A DNA stretch of 64,000 bases from an uncultured Coriobacteriaceae bacterium (GTDB lineage: Bacteria > Actinomycetota > Coriobacteriia > Coriobacteriales > Coriobacteriaceae): the NCBI GenBank assembly GCA_944321435.1, contig CALULH010000002.1, positions 62,001 through 126,000 of the forward strand. Direction: 5' to 3'. The position numbers were made by a program, and so were the translations under genes. The first letter of the stretch is position 1. Each line of letters starts with the position of its first letter. The notes under the pieces are model-generated. The model was not told the origin of the DNA. It was given only the letters and a program-made list of their open reading frames with translations, and did not search any database. Positions 9,397 through 17,240 of this stretch are shown piece by piece.

Positions 9397-9657
9397 TCAC
9401 TTTTCCAAATGCTCCGCGACCCACTCGTGGATAATCGCGGCAATCGTCGTCTCGCGCTCCACAGCCATCATCTTCAGCGCCTTCTTGTCGCTCACCGTGA
9501 GCGACAGCGAGAGCGTGGTGCGCTTCTCGTCCTCGGCGGGCGCAGCGTCCGCCGAAACCGTTGTCTGCTTCGCAGCCGCCGGTTCGGAAACCGTCTGCTC
9601 TATCTTCTTCTGCTCGGCCTCGCGGTCGGCAGCATACTTCTCGAACATGTTCGCCAT
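9397..9657 (-). CDS. Ribbon-helix-helix-type partition or regulatory protein
   Basis: 86 residues starting MANMFEKYAADREAEQ. A charged, Ala-rich N-terminal linker precedes a C-terminal domain (TTLSLSLTVSDKKALKMM then TTIAAIIHEWVAEHLEK) with the beta-helix-helix pattern of CopG/ParG-like proteins. AGGAGGT lies 6 nt before ATG 9657. It lies downstream of parA, the usual order for a ParA ATPase and its DNA-binding partner, so it probably binds a centromere-like site and represses its own operon (inference). The upstream motif at 9677-9688 is a candidate target. Confidence 0.75.
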   Translation of the reverse strand: MANMFEKYAADREAEQKKIEQTVSEPAAAKQTTVSADAAPAEDEKRTTLSLSLTVSDKKALKMMAVERETTIAAIIHEWVAEHLEK

Positions 9658-9676
9658 AGCTCGACCTCCTTTAATC

Positions 9677-9688
9677 ATTTACGCATTT
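9677..9688. promoter_or_regulatory. ATTTACGCATTT motif upstream of the RHH gene
   Basis: Matches 10 of 12 positions of AATTATGCATTT at 10333-10344, with the same TTAATCA sequence directly before it in both places. The shared context of about 18 bp makes chance unlikely. Candidate operator or partition site. Confidence 0.5.
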
Positions 9689-9747
9689 GTACAATTATAC
9701 ACCTTGTGTCTCGATTTGTCCATACGGAACACGGCTCTGACCTGCGG

Positions 9748-10305
9748 TTATTCCCTCGGGAACCCCGCAGCCTCGCGCACCGTGTCCACCATGGCACGCG
9801 TCGCCCTCGCGGCCTTGCCCCTGCGGTCGAACTCGACCACGGACACGCATGCAGCGCCCGCCTGCACGAACGCCTCGGACTGTGGAAGCGTGACCACCGT
9901 CTGGTCGCCCGCAAGCCCCTCGAACCACTCCATGAAGTCGCGGGACGCCTTGAAGCGGTTCCACCCGTTCATCACGTAGACAATCTTCGCCCGGCTGTGC
10001 TTGAACACCGCCTTGCGCATGCGCATCAGCGGCTCGATGTCCCTCGACGTGGTGCGGGTGGGGATGACCACCACGTCCGCCTCCTTCAGCCATTCCGACA
10101 GCGCCTCCTGGAGCGCCCCCGGCGTGTCCACCACGGCGACCTGCGCGCCGTCCGCCTCGCGCGTGCGGTGCAGGGTGCCGCCCTGAGCGTCCAGGTCGTA
10201 GAAGCTCACGGGGATGCCGGAGCGCTCGAAGGAGAATGCTATCTCGTCGGCGACCAGGGACTTGCCCACGCCGCCCTTCTGGTTGCATACCAGAATCGTC
10301 TTCAT
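9748..10305 (-). CDS. parA: ParA-family partition ATPase
   Basis: 185 residues beginning MKTILVCNQKGGVGKSLVAD; KGGVGKS (about 10-16) is the deviant Walker A motif of ParA/MinD ATPases, with VSFYDLDAQGG and VVDTPGA as Walker A' and B regions. Short ParA of the plasmid type. ATG 10305 follows GAGGTGA. Next downstream gene is the RHH partner. It may stabilise the element while it is excised and replicating. Its upstream gap holds the AATTATGCATTT motif. Confidence 0.92.
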   Translation of the reverse strand: MKTILVCNQKGGVGKSLVADEIAFSFERSGIPVSFYDLDAQGGTLHRTREADGAQVAVVDTPGALQEALSEWLKEADVVVIPTRTTSRDIEPLMRMRKAVFKHSRAKIVYVMNGWNRFKASRDFMEWFEGLAGDQTVVTLPQSEAFVQAGAACVSVVEFDRRGKAARATRAMVDTVREAAGFPRE

Positions 10306-10332
10306 ATCGCTCACCTCGCTATACATTTAATC

Positions 10333-10344
10333 AATTATGCATTT
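10333..10344. promoter_or_regulatory. AATTATGCATTT motif upstream of parA
   Basis: Third member of the motif set (see 8524 and 9677), 28 bp from the parA start, preceded by TTAATCA. AT-rich sequence continues to about 10368, consistent with a promoter for parA on the minus strand. Confidence 0.5.
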
Positions 10345-10633
10345 CCATATTTAATTATAAACCCGAGAAAAGGGCAGTTCAACTGCCACTTTCTGGGCTT
10401 CATCTGGGCTTTTCGTGGTCTCGAAACGGGCTTTCCCGCGTCGCCCGGAACGGCTCGTTTCCCGCATCGCCTCGTAAACGAGCGGATGCCGAAAACCGCC
10501 GTCCTCCGCCCCTTGCGCGTACACCCGTCAAAAGCCCTTCTGCAGGTCTCTTCGCGTGCCGTTAGCGGGCCTGCACCCCTTGAAGGATGCCTTCGGCATC
10601 GGGTGCCCACGTGAAGAGAAAGGAGGTCCGCAC
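10345..10633. other. Intergenic region between parA and two small plus-strand genes
   Basis: Contains a GGCAGTT/AACTGCC inverted repeat near 10374-10389 and a GATGCC/GGCATC hairpin near 10586-10600, plus an AAGGAGG ribosome site at its right end. No open frame looks coding. It may carry promoters in both directions. Confidence 0.4.
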
Positions 10634-10981
10634 ATGAACGAAGGCTGTAAGAGGTTCCACGGCACGGACGAGGAGGTCATGTGGCGCATCCAGGTGCTGA
10701 AGCGCACCTCGCGCCTCTGCGCGGCCAAGGCCAAGGAGCTGGAGCGCATGGCGAAGGCGGACGGCGACATGCCCGCCATGGACCACGCGTCGCTCATGGA
10801 CGTGCTGAAGCGCATCGACAACGTGATGGAGTGGCGGTTCGTGAACGCCCTGGGCGAGGTGGTGCTGGACGCAGACATCCTCGCCGAGAGCATCGACTGC
10901 GAGACCCTGCGCTCCATGCGGCAGTGCGTCGTGAACGCCATCGTGGACATCGAGGAGGCGGAGGAGGGGCGCGATGAGTGA
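10634..10981 (+). CDS. Small hypothetical protein of the element
   Basis: 115 residues starting MNEGCKRFHGTDEEVMWRIQ. Predominantly helical and acidic at the C-terminus (VDIEEAEEGRDE). AAAGGAGG stands 8 nt before ATG 10634. It overlaps the next gene by 8 nt, so the two form a small operon read opposite to the rest of the element. I recognise no family. Cys and His are few and scattered, so I see no metal site. Confidence 0.65.
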   Translation: MNEGCKRFHGTDEEVMWRIQVLKRTSRLCAAKAKELERMAKADGDMPAMDHASLMDVLKRIDNVMEWRFVNALGEVVLDADILAESIDCETLRSMRQCVVNAIVDIEEAEEGRDE

Positions 10982-11252
10982 CTACGGCATCAAGACCTAC
11001 GCCGACCTGGCCGAGACCTGCCGCGGCATGGTGCTCGCCAACGAGATAGCCAGCCGCCCGCTGGAGCCGGTGAGCGGGGACTGGGCACCCTGGGACGAGA
11101 TATTCCAGTGGTACATCGTCCAGGACCCGAGCTTCCTCATGGAGCACACCGACGAGCCGGTGTTCTACGACGCGGAGCTGGGGCTGTACGTCTGGGGGAT
11201 AACCCACTTCGGAACCAGCTGGGACTACGTGCCCGCGCCGGAAATCCACTGA
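10974..11252 (+). CDS. Small hypothetical protein of the element (FYDAELGLYVWGITHFGTSW type)
   Basis: 92 residues, starting MSDYGIKTYADLAETC; the C-terminus contains VFYDAELGLYVWGITHFGTS. From memory, similar tails (YVWGxTHxGTSWDYV) occur in small proteins of Gram-positive mobile elements, but I know no assigned function. Its ATG overlaps the preceding gene by 8 nt. A strong bidirectional terminator follows at 11262. Confidence 0.65.
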   Translation: MSDYGIKTYADLAETCRGMVLANEIASRPLEPVSGDWAPWDEIFQWYIVQDPSFLMEHTDEPVFYDAELGLYVWGITHFGTSWDYVPAPEIH

Positions 11253-11261
11253 CCCACAGGA

Positions 11262-11297
11262 AAGGGAGCAGCATCGCGCTGCTCCCTTATCTTTTTC
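11262..11297. terminator. Bidirectional terminator between small operon and mobA
   Basis: Perfect 11-bp inverted repeat AAGGGAGCAGC/GCTGCTCCCTT (11262-11272, 11278-11288) followed by ATCTTTTTC on the plus strand. It separates the two convergent transcription units of the element. Confidence 0.85.
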
Positions 11298-11299
11298 GG

Positions 11300-12817
11300 C
11301 TACTCGTACTGCTTGTCCGCATCGGCCCCGTACTTCACGCGGCCACCGGCACGCCTTGCCGCCTTGTCCTCGCGTTCCTGCAGGCGCATGCGCTTTGCCT
11401 GCTCCTCGCGCTCGTCCTCGTGGGCAAGGGCCTTCTCGGCTGACTTCAGGCGCTTCTCGGCGTCCCACATGTTCTTGCGGGACTCGTACAGACGCCTCTC
11501 CGCAGCTTCGCGCTCCCGGCGGCGCTGCTCCTCCATGGCCTGCTGAAGCAGCATGCGCATCATCATGGCCGTCATGTCCGCCATCATGCGGGACACGGGG
11601 TCCTTGGCGTCGCGTCCGGCCTTGGCGAACACCCACGCCCCGGCCAGCAGGTTCGGGCACGGGTGGTCGAGCGCGTCGCGGGCCTCCTTGGAGGCGTGGA
11701 ACTCGCGCCTCGCAGCGTCCACCTCGGCTTGCAGCTTCGCCAGCTGCTCCTCGGGGTGGCGCTCCGCCTCCATGAGCTGCCCGTAGCGCTCGCCCGTGAA
11801 CGGCTCGCCGCTCTCGCGGCAGCGGTCGATGTGCGCCCTCTGGAGGTCGCCCGCCATCTGCGCCACGTCGGACTCCTCCACGGCGTACACGTCGAATGAA
11901 GGCTCTGCCGGAGAATCCGGCTGCGGTTCCGCCGTGACGGTTGCCACGGGAACAGGTACCGGCGCGTCTTCCTTCTGGGCCTCCGCCTGCCTCTGCTTCT
12001 CCTCGAAGTAGGCCTCGACGCCTTCCTTGGTCAGGTCGTCGGCGAGGTTGGAGGCGCGGCGCCTTCTCTTGCGCTTGGTCTTGCCCAGCGGGTCATGCGC
12101 CTTGTAGCTCCAGCCCACGGTCTCCTCGCCGGTCTCCTTGTCCACCTTGCGCACCTCGTTCAGCTCCACGCCGCGCAGCCTAAGCTCCTCGCGGAACTCG
12201 TCCATGCTGGACGACGCGTTGCGGGCCTCCTCGACGCGGTTTCCCAGCATGCGCTCGAAAGCGCCCGGCTCGAACTCGCTCTTACGGTCCGCCCATCTCG
12301 TCCTCTGCGCGCCCGGCTGGGGACCCACCACGGAGAAGCCCATCTGTCTGCTCAACTGGTCGTTCTTGCGCTTGACCGTGGCGTGGTCGGTGCCGTGCGC
12401 GATGGCGTTGCCCGTCTCCAAATCGTGGTTCGCAATGGTGGCGTGGACATGCACGCAGCCGCCCTCGCCGTCGGTGTGGACCGTGACCCAGCACGGGGCG
12501 TTGGGTGCCACCTCCTTGCACAGCAGGTAGCCGTACTCGCAGGCGCGCTGGATGTCCTCGGGGTCGTCCTTGGACAGCTCCTCGGGTGCCCACGAGACAC
12601 GCACCTCGAACCCCTCGTTCTCACGCCCCTGGTTCTGCCTCTTCATGGCGGAGCAGAAGCGCACGAACTCCTCGCGGGAGTCACCGTCGCCCATCTGGGC
12701 GGCGATGCGGTTCGTCCCGTTCTGGATGTTCTCGGTGCGCTTCTTTCCCTCGCCGAGTTCCGTGTAGGCCATGCGCCCGTAGACGTTCGGCAGGGGCTGG
12801 ATGTGAGTCGTTGACAT
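11300..12817 (-). CDS. mobA: MobA/VirD2-family relaxase
   Basis: 505 residues. The N-terminal relaxase domain has Tyr residues at 13 and 18 and the metal-binding motif HVHATIAN (H123, H125, N130), matching MOB-P-type nicking enzymes. The C-terminal 200 residues are charged and coiled-coil-like (QQAMEEQRRREREAAERR), as is common in mobilization proteins. It nicks at oriT and leads the strand into the recipient. The start codon overlaps the mobC stop by 1 nt (TGATG), indicating translational coupling. Confidence 0.9.
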   Translation of the reverse strand: MSTTHIQPLPNVYGRMAYTELGEGKKRTENIQNGTNRIAAQMGDGDSREEFVRFCSAMKRQNQGRENEGFEVRVSWAPEELSKDDPEDIQRACEYGYLLCKEVAPNAPCWVTVHTDGEGGCVHVHATIANHDLETGNAIAHGTDHATVKRKNDQLSRQMGFSVVGPQPGAQRTRWADRKSEFEPGAFERMLGNRVEEARNASSSMDEFREELRLRGVELNEVRKVDKETGEETVGWSYKAHDPLGKTKRKRRRRASNLADDLTKEGVEAYFEEKQRQAEAQKEDAPVPVPVATVTAEPQPDSPAEPSFDVYAVEESDVAQMAGDLQRAHIDRCRESGEPFTGERYGQLMEAERHPEEQLAKLQAEVDAARREFHASKEARDALDHPCPNLLAGAWVFAKAGRDAKDPVSRMMADMTAMMMRMLLQQAMEEQRRREREAAERRLYESRKNMWDAEKRLKSAEKALAHEDEREEQAKRMRLQEREDKAARRAGGRVKYGADADKQYE

Positions 12818-13338
12818 CAGGCATCACCTCCCATCCCGAACCAGTAATTGACGAGCCGCCTCAACCTGCCCGGGTCATCCGAGTACATCAGCGCGGAGAA
12901 CATGTCTGACCCGAAATCCTGGCGCAGGGTCTCCACCTCGCGGGCCAGCTTCGACAGCTCGCCGCGCACCTCTTCGAGGCTCTTTTCGCACCCGTCCATG
13001 GTGTCGGAGCGGAGCATGCCCCCGCGCTCTTTCGCCTCGGCGTTCAGCGTCCTCGCAATCTGGTTCACGTTGACGCCTATGCGCCTCGCCTCCATCGCCA
13101 GACGCTCCGCGTCGGCGTTCTTCGTCACCACGTACACTGGGTTGGAGCCAGCGCCCTCGCCGGGCACGGTCCAGCTGCGCAGCACGGCAGAGCGGGTCAT
13201 GCCCGTGCTCTCGCAGACCGCATCCAAAGCAGCAAGCTCCTCGTCCGAGAATCGCACCTGCACGGTACGGTTCTTGCGCTGCTTCTTGGACGCCTGACGG
13301 CGCACGCGGCTGCTTCTCTTTTCGGCACTCACTGCCAT
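12817..13338 (-). CDS. mobC: MobC mobilization accessory protein
   Basis: 173 residues. It has an N-terminal basic stretch, then an RHH-like segment (TVQVRFSDEELAALDAVCES), then the MobC signature region (EARRIGVNVNQIARTLNAEA). MobC proteins bind near oriT and help MobA open the strands. GGGAGGTG precedes ATG 13338. It lies just downstream of the noncoding region that holds the best oriT candidate. Confidence 0.9.
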   Translation of the reverse strand: MAVSAEKRSSRVRRQASKKQRKNRTVQVRFSDEELAALDAVCESTGMTRSAVLRSWTVPGEGAGSNPVYVVTKNADAERLAMEARRIGVNVNQIARTLNAEAKERGGMLRSDTMDGCEKSLEEVRGELSKLAREVETLRQDFGSDMFSALMYSDDPGRLRRLVNYWFGMGGDA

Positions 13339-13659
13339 ATCAACACCTCCCTTTTTTTCTATCAATCGCCCGCGTCTATTCGACGCGATTTCTCGCAAAT
13401 GCTTTCGCAGGGAAAAAGGTAGCGAGCATGGGACTTGTCCCTACAAAACTTCCGGTTTTTTCGCTGCGGCGAAAAATACCTCCGTTTTGTATGTACACGT
13501 CCCGCTCGCGAGGGGGCAGCTTTCGCTGTCCCCTTCGAACCCCCAGGGGTGCCCTGTTCCCAACCGGTTTCAGCCGACGACTCGGCAGAACTCTCCATTC
13601 GGAACGGGGCACGCCGGACACCCCTTGCGGGGTGCCGGATGGAGGCACGACTGCCTCCT
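13339..13659. other. Noncoding region with candidate oriT
   Basis: 321 bp upstream of mobC. It holds a nested inverted repeat: outer TACAAAAC/GTTTTGTA at 13442-13449 and 13484-13491, inner TTTTTCGC/GCGAAAAA at 13457-13464 and 13469-13476. Further hairpins: GGGAC/GTCCC near 13430, ACCCC/GGGGT near 13619 and GGAGGCA/TGCCTCC near 13641. Position next to mobC-mobA and the nested arms fit an origin of transfer; I cannot place the nick. Confidence 0.6.
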
Positions 13660-13977
13660 TTACATGCCCTCGCCGTAGCCCCTCACGGGCATAGGCTCGC
13701 GTGCATCGTGGGCGGAATCGCCGCCCGAATCGGACGCGGCGGGCGCTCCGTTCTGGGCGGTCGCCTTGCCCGCTTCGGCACCCTTCGAAGATGCCTTTTC
13801 GGGCAGGCTGTCGCGCAGGAAGCGCGCGGCCCTGCGCATGTCGGTGACGTTCATGTCGCCCAGCTCGGGGTACTCTTCGAGCATCACCCGACCGACCTGC
13901 TTGTAATACTCCTCGCGCCTCGCCTCGGCCTCCTTGATGGCCTTGTTGATGTCCGAGTAACGCTTCTTAGTTGCCAT
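13660..13977 (-). CDS. Small charged hypothetical protein
   Basis: 105 residues: a helical, charged N-terminal half (MATKKRYSDINKAIKEAEAR) and a low-complexity Ala/Ser/Gly tail ending RGYGEGM. It lies between the zinc-ribbon membrane gene and the oriT candidate, in the same direction as rep and mob genes, with a GGAGG site before ATG 13977. It could be an accessory mobilization or copy-control protein; there is no motif to decide. Confidence 0.6.
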   Translation of the reverse strand: MATKKRYSDINKAIKEAEARREEYYKQVGRVMLEEYPELGDMNVTDMRRAARFLRDSLPEKASSKGAEAGKATAQNGAPAASDSGGDSAHDAREPMPVRGYGEGM

Positions 13978-13991
13978 ATCGGATACCTCCT

Positions 13992-14681
13992 TTAATCAGA
14001 AATCGGCATGTCGCCGTACATCAAAATCGTGCCGTTACCAAGGTCCTCGATGGTCTGCTCGCCACCGCCATCGGTGCCCTGAACATTGCCGCCGTTAGTG
14101 TCTTCGACAGCCGGGATGTCCCATGTCGGCATAGAGCTAAAATCGACGTTCTTCGAAATCATGAACACCGAGAAAATCAGAACGAGCGTAAGACCGATGC
14201 CCATAGCAACGGCCTCAATCGCCTTGCCCCCGTCGTTCACGATTTTCCACTTCGTATCCCGCTCGGCATACCCGCAGCGCTTGCATACGTAATACTTGTG
14301 CGTCACCGAATAATTGCCGCGATAGAACGCCCACATCGGGACAAGCGCGGACACAGTGACAACTATCAGCGCCAGTACGGTGACGAACATGTTGCGCAAC
14401 AGGAACGCCAGCACAAACGCAATGAGCGGAGCGAACATCATCGCAATCACCGTGGCCGGCTTGCGATACGTCACGTCGCTCACAATCTGCGTTGTGATAG
14501 TCGCATGGCCGCAATACGGACAGCAGAGAAGCGTTTCCGTGTCCGCCGGAACGGGCGTCTGAGGAGCGGGCTGCGCCGCAGCCTCATACGCTTCCAATGC
14601 AGCTCTCTCCTCCGCTGTGAGCATCCCGCGCTTGGCCTTCAGGTGCAGCCTCGCGTACTCTTCTTTAGTCAAATTCGTCAT
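13992..14681 (-). CDS. Membrane zinc-ribbon protein of unknown function
   Basis: 229 residues. A helical N-terminus (TKEEYARLHLKAKRGML) is followed by a zinc ribbon split around two membrane helices: CCPYCGH before, then FAPLIAFVLAFLLRNMF and VLALIVVTVSALVPMWAFY, then YVCKRCGY. A third membrane helix follows (AVAMGIGLTLVLIFSVFMI), then a polar tail. AAGGAGGAT precedes ATG 14681. GC content is lower than the surroundings. It stands directly after the primase gene, so it is part of the replication transcript, but its role is unknown. Confidence 0.7.
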   Translation of the reverse strand: MTNLTKEEYARLHLKAKRGMLTAEERAALEAYEAAAQPAPQTPVPADTETLLCCPYCGHATITTQIVSDVTYRKPATVIAMMFAPLIAFVLAFLLRNMFVTVLALIVVTVSALVPMWAFYRGNYSVTHKYYVCKRCGYAERDTKWKIVNDGGKAIEAVAMGIGLTLVLIFSVFMISKNVDFSSMPTWDIPAVEDTNGGNVQGTDGGGEQTIEDLGNGTILMYGDMPISD

Positions 14682-14685
14682 ATCC

Positions 14686-16485
14686 CTAATCCTCCTTGTC
14701 CTCTGAATCTGTATTGTTGCTACCGCCCGAACCAAGAGGCACCGTACGCACGAGACCCCTCACGCGGACGGGCAGGTCGGGCATGCAGACACGGCTCTGG
14801 TCGGAACCGCGGTACGCCTTGTTCATCCACTCGGTCACCTCGTACTCGGCAATCAGCGGCTCGGGCTGCGCCCTCATCTCGTCGGGCACGAACACCGGGT
14901 TGTCGGTGTACGACCACTCATGCCACTCCGGCAGGAGGCGCTTGATGTCAGCGATGAGCGCCTTGCGGCTCTCGGGCCTGCCGGACGGGATGTTCCTCTG
15001 GAACCAGTGGCGGTACAGGTCGTGGACGAACTGCCACGAGAGGATGTCCCAGGATGCCTCCGGCAGCACGTCGCCCGGGAACTGGCGAACGGGGTCGTTG
15101 ACCTCCCGGAACTCGTCCAGAAGCGCGGTGCATGCCTGCGGCTCGTCCAACTCGTAGTAGTCGGTCTCCGCCAGCAGGTGGTACAGCACGTACTCCAGCA
15201 CCTCCTTGCGCTTCAGGTAGTCGTCCTTGATGTACTTGCGCTCGTTGCCCTCGAAACGCTTCTCGAACGGCACGACCAGCAGGCGGCAGTACATGGACTC
15301 CGACCTGTCGCGGAGCCTCGGCAGCTCGTTGACGCACTGGACCATGAACCCCTTGAAAAGGACCGTGCGCGGCTCCTTGAACTTGCGGTTCAGCTGGAAC
15401 GGGTCCCCCGTGATGATGGACTTGAGCGCCGCCGCATCGTCCACGAATGTGCCCGTGTCGTTCTCGTCCGTGATTACGGCGGAAATGCGCATCAGCGGCT
15501 CCAGCATGAACGGGGAAGAGAAGTCCTTCAGCGAGATGGACTCCCAGGAACCGCGCCCCAGCAGGTTGCGCATGAGGGAGCACAGCGTGCCCTTGCCGTT
15601 GTTGCCGGACGTGGAGTAGAACCACGCGCTCTTGTTCCAGCTGACGCCGGGGCGGATGACCGCTCCGACAATCTGCCACAGCAGCCGTACGATGCTCTCG
15701 TCGTCGGACAGCTCGCCCATCCAGGACACGACGTCCCAGTCGGTGCCGTCCTCGTCGTTATGTATCACGGGGTTCGGGGCGTTCTGAACGAAGTCCACGC
15801 GCACCTTGCCGGTGAACACGAACTCCGGGTCGAAACCGAGGAGCATCTTGCTCCCATAATCGTATACGCCGTTGTTCACGGCGATAAGGTCACGGTCGTG
15901 ACAACGCTCGACGTGCGGGCACACGGAACGAAGAACCGCAATCGTCTCGTCGACGCCGCGAATCGTAATCGCGCTGTCGTAGCTGCGGATGAGCCGCGTC
16001 AGACCGTCCTCGGAGACGTCGTAGGTGCCCTCGTTGTCGCCGGACGTCTGGTAGACGCCGATGTCGAAGTTGCCGTCGTCGCCCGCATCCTTCCAGAGGA
16101 TGCCCACCGCGTGATGCAGCTCGCGCACAACCAGCGCAATCTGGTACGGGTCCAGGTGCTTGCGCAGGCGCAGGCGGGCTTCTCCCATCTTCTGGTCGGG
16201 ATAGGCGTCTTTCAATGACGCTCCGACAGGCGCGTTCGGGTCGCGGGGACCCATGTTGTACGCCTCGATGGCGTTGTTGGTCGCCTGCAGAAGCTCCCGC
16301 TCGACATCTTCGGGAGCAGGACGTATGTCCACGTCGATGCCCGCCAGATACTCCTCTGTGACCTTTCTAATCAGCTCGTTCTCGGTCATGTCTTGACCTG
16401 CATAAACGGACGTGCTATTATAATCACAGGTTGAGGCCGTCCCGGAAGCTGTGCAGGCATCGGGGCGGTTTTCTTTTTTGCCCAT
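14686..16485 (-). CDS. P4/D5-type primase-helicase (SF3 ATPase)
   Basis: 599 residues. The C-terminal half has the Walker A motif GNNGKGT (about 294-300), Walker B ISAVITDEND (about 334-343) and VQCVNELPRLRDRSES as the sensor region, typical of superfamily 3 helicases of phage P4 and plasmid primases. The N-terminal part is a D5_N-like region. It probably initiates replication of the excised element at the adjacent repeat-rich region (16990-17660). AGGAGGTG lies before ATG 16485, 17 nt after the small HTH gene. Confidence 0.88.
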   Translation of the reverse strand: MGKKENRPDACTASGTASTCDYNSTSVYAGQDMTENELIRKVTEEYLAGIDVDIRPAPEDVERELLQATNNAIEAYNMGPRDPNAPVGASLKDAYPDQKMGEARLRLRKHLDPYQIALVVRELHHAVGILWKDAGDDGNFDIGVYQTSGDNEGTYDVSEDGLTRLIRSYDSAITIRGVDETIAVLRSVCPHVERCHDRDLIAVNNGVYDYGSKMLLGFDPEFVFTGKVRVDFVQNAPNPVIHNDEDGTDWDVVSWMGELSDDESIVRLLWQIVGAVIRPGVSWNKSAWFYSTSGNNGKGTLCSLMRNLLGRGSWESISLKDFSSPFMLEPLMRISAVITDENDTGTFVDDAAALKSIITGDPFQLNRKFKEPRTVLFKGFMVQCVNELPRLRDRSESMYCRLLVVPFEKRFEGNERKYIKDDYLKRKEVLEYVLYHLLAETDYYELDEPQACTALLDEFREVNDPVRQFPGDVLPEASWDILSWQFVHDLYRHWFQRNIPSGRPESRKALIADIKRLLPEWHEWSYTDNPVFVPDEMRAQPEPLIAEYEVTEWMNKAYRGSDQSRVCMPDLPVRVRGLVRTVPLGSGGSNNTDSEDKED

Positions 16486-16502
16486 AGTTGCACCTCCTTC
16501 CC

Positions 16503-16724
16503 TTAGTCCATCAGCTCGACGCGCCTCACGTTGGCGCTCTTCCACGCCTCAAGGTCATCCACCTTGTAACGGACCGCATTGCCGACCTTGTAGTAACTCG
16601 GGCCTTTGCCTTGACAACGCCAGACGCGGAGCGTCCCGGCGCTCAGGCCGAGCAATTCCGCCGCTTCGTACGTCGTCATGTAACGGGGTTTCGACCCCTT
16701 CGTCTTCTTCTGTTCTTTAGCCAT
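16503..16724 (-). CDS. Small MerR/excisionase-type HTH protein
   Basis: 73 residues: MAKEQKKTKGSKPRYMTTYEAAELLGL, then a helix-turn-helix with wing (SAGTLRVWRCQGKGPSYYKV). This matches the helix_turn_helix_17/excisionase family. GGAGGTGGCTGAT precedes ATG 16724; an in-frame ATG five codons upstream lacks a site. It is the first gene of the rep-mob operon and may act as recombination directionality factor or as the regulator that binds the operator at 16969-16987. Confidence 0.85.
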   Translation of the reverse strand: MAKEQKKTKGSKPRYMTTYEAAELLGLSAGTLRVWRCQGKGPSYYKVGNAVRYKVDDLEAWKSANVRRVELMD

Positions 16725-16763
16725 ATCAGCCACCTCCATGTTCAGAATCCGTTTTGCGAGAAC

Positions 16764-16839
16764 AAAAAAAGCTCCCGTGGAAACCAAAGAAGGACATAGG
16801 CAGAACATGCCTTGTCTATCTTGGTTTCCACGGGAGCTT
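16764..16839 (-). terminator. Leader terminator/attenuator before the HTH-rep operon
   Basis: A perfect 19-bp inverted repeat (16769-16787 and 16821-16839, AAGCTCCCGTGGAAACCAA and its complement) with a 33-nt loop, followed on the minus strand by seven Ts. It lies between the promoter at 16961-16989 and the first gene of the operon, so most transcripts would stop here unless antitermination occurs. The loop itself can form a small AGGCA/TGCCT stem. Confidence 0.8.
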
Positions 16840-16960
16840 CGTGTTCGTTATTTCGCCCGTGACGCACGGCCTATTTGACCGAGCGCTCGGCTCCTATTCC
16901 CGGTAGCAACCCCGCATCAAAGACGGGACGGGTGCTGAGCCATTTATCTATACAACTGGT

Positions 16961-16989
16961 ATTATACAGCGTTAACTCGATTAACGCAA
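16961..16989 (-). promoter_or_regulatory. Promoter with palindromic operator for the rep-mob operon
   Basis: On the minus strand: TTGCGT (16989-16984), 17-nt spacer, TATAAT (16966-16961). A perfect palindrome GCGTTAA-CTCGA-TTAACGC (16969-16987) overlaps the -35 box and fills most of the spacer, an ideal place for a repressor. The transcript would carry a leader of about 230 nt that includes a CCGAGCGCTCGG palindrome (16879-16890) and the attenuator hairpin. Confidence 0.8.
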
Positions 16990-17023
16990 TACCCGATATT
17001 CCGTCTCCGCAGGTCAGAGGCTT

Positions 17024-17182
17024 GTTTCCACTCGTATACGAGCGGAAAACGTCCGAAAAAAAATTTCCGCGCGCTCATGTTCCGCTGCTTCGTTCAAAAA
17101 GTGGAACAAGTGGAACATCCGCCTCTACTCCCCGATAAACACGAGGAATATTACGTTCCACTCTCGGATTGGAAAGTGGAAC
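17024..17182. repeat. Ori-like module with AGTGGAAC repeats
   Basis: AGTGGAAC at 17100 and 17109, the inverse GTTCCACT at 17155 and AGTGGAAC again at 17175; a GTTTCCACT variant is at 17023-17031. Spacings of 9, 46 and 20 bp match the right arm of the neighbouring TGACACACT module (9, 45, 21). A CTCGTATACGAG palindrome lies at 17031-17042. The sequence TACTCCCCGATAAAC sits between the repeats, as in the neighbour. Confidence 0.65.
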
Positions 17183-17240
17183 GAGCCACCAAGAAGCTGA
17201 AAGCAGAAGAAGGACCGTACACGGCAGGGGAGGGAAGCTC

